Shown piece by piece: positions 22,557-24,886 of a stretch of 24,886 nt of DNA. Both the position numbers and the translations under genes were made by a program. The notes under the pieces were generated by a model, which saw nothing but the letters and a program-made list of their open reading frames with translations, did not search any database and was not told the origin of the DNA. The stretch covers positions 1 to 24,886 of the forward strand of contig URBJ01000028.1 of assembly GCA_900546005.1 (NCBI GenBank), in the 5' to 3' direction. The first letter of the stretch is position 1; the number at the start of each line of letters is the position of its first letter. This stretch comes from an uncultured Alistipes sp. GTDB taxonomy: Bacteria > Bacteroidota > Bacteroidia > Bacteroidales > Rikenellaceae.

Positions 22557-24761
22557 TTAACGAGCTTCAATTAAAAATACGGATTGTGAAGGAGCGAGCG
22601 TTAGATCGATGAGTGTAATTCGCTCTCTCCCTTTTCGGGTATATGTTGTTTCGATCGGAAGTACCTCTCCGTTATGTGGATCCCATAGTGAGAACTCTTT
22701 CTTGCCCCGTATAACGACGGTCGATTCAAAGGTTTTCCCATTTAAATTGGCCAGATAGAACAGGTCGCGTCCGTCATGCTCCTTGTGGATGTAACGCAGG
22801 GGAGCGGTCCCCTCGGGAAACTCTATGTCGTAGGCTTTTGTCGCCTTTTCGGTCAGCGCCTTCTGCAGCATCTCCTTCGAGGGATCGGGCAGGAACCATA
22901 CTTGACCTCCGTTGTTTGCCGTTTGAACCGTGTGGGTGTCCCGTGAGGTCCACTTCGGAAACAGTCTGTTTATTAAGTCGGCGATTTGTCCGTCTTGGCC
23001 CGGTTCTGTCGATTTGGCGGGGAGTTGTGTGGTAAAGATGACGCGGCCACCGGCCTCGTAAAATTCGACGATCTTCGTTAATTCATTCACGCTGACCGTT
23101 TTTACGGAAGGAATGATCAGCGTATGGAACGTATTGTACTGTAGGTCGTTCTCTAAATAAATACCCTCTTTGTCGATCCGGCATGCGGTCTCGAATACCT
23201 CCGGATGCAGGAACATGAAATCGCGACCCAACAGGTTGGTCAGCCGTTCGCCGATCTGGATGTAGTCCATATTCGGGATTTTAACCCCTCCCTGATATGG
23301 ATCCAGCGGTCCGTCAAAGTAGTGTTCTCCCTGCATGGTCTCGATCGGGTAGAGCATGGCGATGTCGGTGACGAAGCGGTCTTCGTTGCGCAGGAGAGTG
23401 TTCAGTCGGGCCAGAAACGTATTGAATTCGTACAGTTTGCCTTTGTACAGAGCGTTGCGGTGCGACAGCTCGGGTTTGAAGGTAACATCTGCATCGTTGT
23501 ACCATACGGCGTGTGGAATCAATACGTTGATCCCCTTGGTGTACTGGTCCATGGCTATATTATATAGGGTATCCCATGGGATGTCGCCCATGGCCCCATA
23601 GGTTTCGGACATGACCAATGAGTGATCCCAGTTGTATGCCGCCGAACTGACGATCTTGTAAAATTTTTCGGCCGGTCTGGGACCTCCGATCTTGTCGATG
23701 CCCGGTGCCGTTTGGTATTTGAAGCACTTCATCAGATCGGCCGAGGTTCCTACCGGATTCTCGATCTCCTCGTTGTCCTGATGTCCGGTAGCGTAGATTC
23801 CGTGTTCGGCTCCCCATTCGCTGACAACTTTCGGATAGGCCGATGCATACAGCTCGGCTCTGAAACCGAAGAGGGCGTTACGGGCGGTTTGGGTCTCGGC
23901 GCCGATATCGTACCAGAGTGCCGGATAGTAGAGGGTCGGGCTGAATCCGAACTGTTTCTGGAACTCTTCGTTGAATGTCGGGGTCCAGCATCTGGCCTGT
24001 GCCCGATACAGGGTCGGTTCATCGAAAAATGTCGAGGTGATTGTCGTCCCGAAGAGCTCCGGCATCCGTTCATAATAGGCGTCGTGTGTCATCGATACAT
24101 ACGCCTTGGCGGCCTCTTTGCTCAGGTAGTCCATGTTCGGGTCGTTGTCTTTGACGCAGACGAATTGCATGATCTTCCATCGACCTTCCGGCACTTTCCA
24201 TACGATCGTCTCCTCCGTAATGCGGTCGCTCAGGTCGATTCGCTCTTTGGTCTCCGTATTCATCGCCACAACGGCCATAAGAACCCCTGTCTTGTCCTGC
24301 GGAGTGATAAATGTCTCTCCTCCAGTGGCTTCAGCTTCGATTTTGTCCAAGCGTTTCATGGTCAGACTCGGGAAACGGTTGAAGAAGCGGGGAATGCCGT
24401 CGGCATTGATCGCGCCTCCGCTTCCGGTCGGGAATCCATACTCGTCATAGAGCGAAAGCGTCAGCCCCATCTCTGCCGCACGTTGTGCCGTATATTTATA
24501 CAGGTCGAAATATTCGTCGGTAAGATATTTTGGAGTCAAATTGGGGCCGAAAGGAAGAATGGCAAATCCTCCGTATCCGCACTGATCGCGAAATCCGGCC
24601 ATTTGTTGGTCGATACTTTCGCGGGTAATTGCCGTATTGTTCCAGAACCACAGCGGTTCCGGACGGAACTTTTGCAGCGGATTTTTGAAATCATCGGGAC
24701 TTTGTGCGTAAACCGTCGACGCTACCATGATTCCCAAAAGTGCCGATTTGAAGCTTTTCAT
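22557..24761 (-). CDS. Secreted glycoside hydrolase, GH106-like
   Basis: A 734-residue exported protein with a signal peptide (MKSFKSALLGIMVASTVYA, cleavage near residue 19-20). The N-terminal half looks like a (beta/alpha)8 barrel of the GH106/clan-A type: RPEPLWFWNN (33-42), GYGGFAILPFG (62-72), LYDEYGFPTGSGG (104-116). FFDEP (245-249) and SETYGAMG (386-393) are placed where the acid/base (Glu248) and nucleophile (Glu387) lie in clan-A barrels. The C-terminal half holds a Rossmann-like segment (VKTVSVNELTKIVEFYEAGGRVIF) and a small beta domain. Known GH106 members are alpha-L-rhamnosidases, but the substrate here is not readable. No SusC/SusD or other carbohydrate gene is in view. Confidence 0.75.
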   Translation of the reverse strand: MKSFKSALLGIMVASTVYAQSPDDFKNPLQKFRPEPLWFWNNTAITRESIDQQMAGFRDQCGYGGFAILPFGPNLTPKYLTDEYFDLYKYTAQRAAEMGLTLSLYDEYGFPTGSGGAINADGIPRFFNRFPSLTMKRLDKIEAEATGGETFITPQDKTGVLMAVVAMNTETKERIDLSDRITEETIVWKVPEGRWKIMQFVCVKDNDPNMDYLSKEAAKAYVSMTHDAYYERMPELFGTTITSTFFDEPTLYRAQARCWTPTFNEEFQKQFGFSPTLYYPALWYDIGAETQTARNALFGFRAELYASAYPKVVSEWGAEHGIYATGHQDNEEIENPVGTSADLMKCFKYQTAPGIDKIGGPRPAEKFYKIVSSAAYNWDHSLVMSETYGAMGDIPWDTLYNIAMDQYTKGINVLIPHAVWYNDADVTFKPELSHRNALYKGKLYEFNTFLARLNTLLRNEDRFVTDIAMLYPIETMQGEHYFDGPLDPYQGGVKIPNMDYIQIGERLTNLLGRDFMFLHPEVFETACRIDKEGIYLENDLQYNTFHTLIIPSVKTVSVNELTKIVEFYEAGGRVIFTTQLPAKSTEPGQDGQIADLINRLFPKWTSRDTHTVQTANNGGQVWFLPDPSKEMLQKALTEKATKAYDIEFPEGTAPLRYIHKEHDGRDLFYLANLNGKTFESTVVIRGKKEFSLWDPHNGEVLPIETTYTRKGRERITLIDLTLAPSQSVFLIEAR

Positions 24762-24783
24762 GACCGATTGTGTTTTATTTTTA

Positions 24784-24791
24784 CAAAAATA
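24784..24791 (-). promoter_or_regulatory. -7 box of the glycoside hydrolase gene
   Basis: The minus strand reads TATTTTTG, a perfect TAnnTTTG, giving a leader of roughly 16 bases before ATG 24761. A -33 TTG at the usual spacing is not evident. The remaining 95 bases to the window end show no gene. Confidence 0.55.
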
Positions 24792-24886
24792 TAAAGGAGA
24801 TGCAAGATTAATGTACTCTTTTTTGATATTCGAGGTCGTTTTTTTGTCGCGATCTTGTAAAAAGAATCGACTCTTTTCCGGAAACA

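Noticed and set aside
22284..22574. A 96-codon plus-strand frame and several minus-strand frames in the tRNA-hydrolase gap
   Set aside because: Composition follows the purine tracts, there is no promoter or conserved motif, and the frame passes through two hairpins.
1..24886. A hidden undescribed multi-gene system
   Set aside because: Every long convincing frame belongs to a recognisable housekeeping family or to a single-gene unit. No cluster of unknown genes, repeat array or reverse-transcriptase-like element is present.

Overview
The window comes from a Bacteroidota chromosome, most likely order Bacteroidales and plausibly a Rikenellaceae/Alistipes-like gut bacterium; the genus is inference. 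The supporting signs are promoters of the Bacteroidota type (a -7 box TAnnTTTG with a TTG about 19-22 bases upstream), A/T-rich leaders without Shine-Dalgarno sequences, a conserved purH-mreB pair and a gpsA-pgi pair, a futalosine-pathway gene (mqnA), and a signal-peptide-bearing glycoside hydrolase. Almost everything is housekeeping. I see no phage, transposon, CRISPR or defence locus, and no credible undescribed multi-gene system.

Layout. (1) 1-2560, minus strand: purH followed by mreB, which runs off the left edge. The mreB frame is a chimera: its first ~70 codons are Bacteroidota-like, while the rest (about bases 1-732) reads as a Firmicutes/Clostridia MreB with different codon usage. This is the most striking observation in the window and is most simply a metagenomic mis-join. 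(2) 2686-6433, plus strand: gpsA, pgi and fba, central carbon and phospholipid-precursor metabolism, ending in a clear terminator. (3) 6667-10070, plus strand: mqnA, corA and an NfeD-type membrane serine protease. (4) 10146-14690, plus strand: rpsO with its own terminator, pnp, then a highly expressed lipoprotein with a central OmpA-like module and C-terminal TPR repeats. (5) 14978-18069, minus strand: tRNA-Gln(TTG), waaA with a Crp/Fnr-type regulator 5 bases upstream, yraN and purN. (6) 18149-22213, plus strand: acpP-fabF-rnc, radC, tsaB and tRNA-Gln(CTG). (7) 22214-22556: a gene-free stretch with purine tracts and hairpins. (8) 22557-24791, minus strand: a secreted GH106-like glycoside hydrolase.

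How the parts connect. gpsA, pgi and fba act around glycolysis and glycerol-3-phosphate. acpP and fabF feed fatty acid and lipid A synthesis, and waaA adds Kdo to lipid A. purH and purN are two steps of purine synthesis located far apart. rpsO, pnp, rnc, tsaB and two tRNA-Gln genes serve translation and RNA turnover. The two tRNA-Gln genes are near-identical inverted copies flanking a 7-kb block, and each is driven from a promoter at or beside the 3' end of the neighbouring protein gene.
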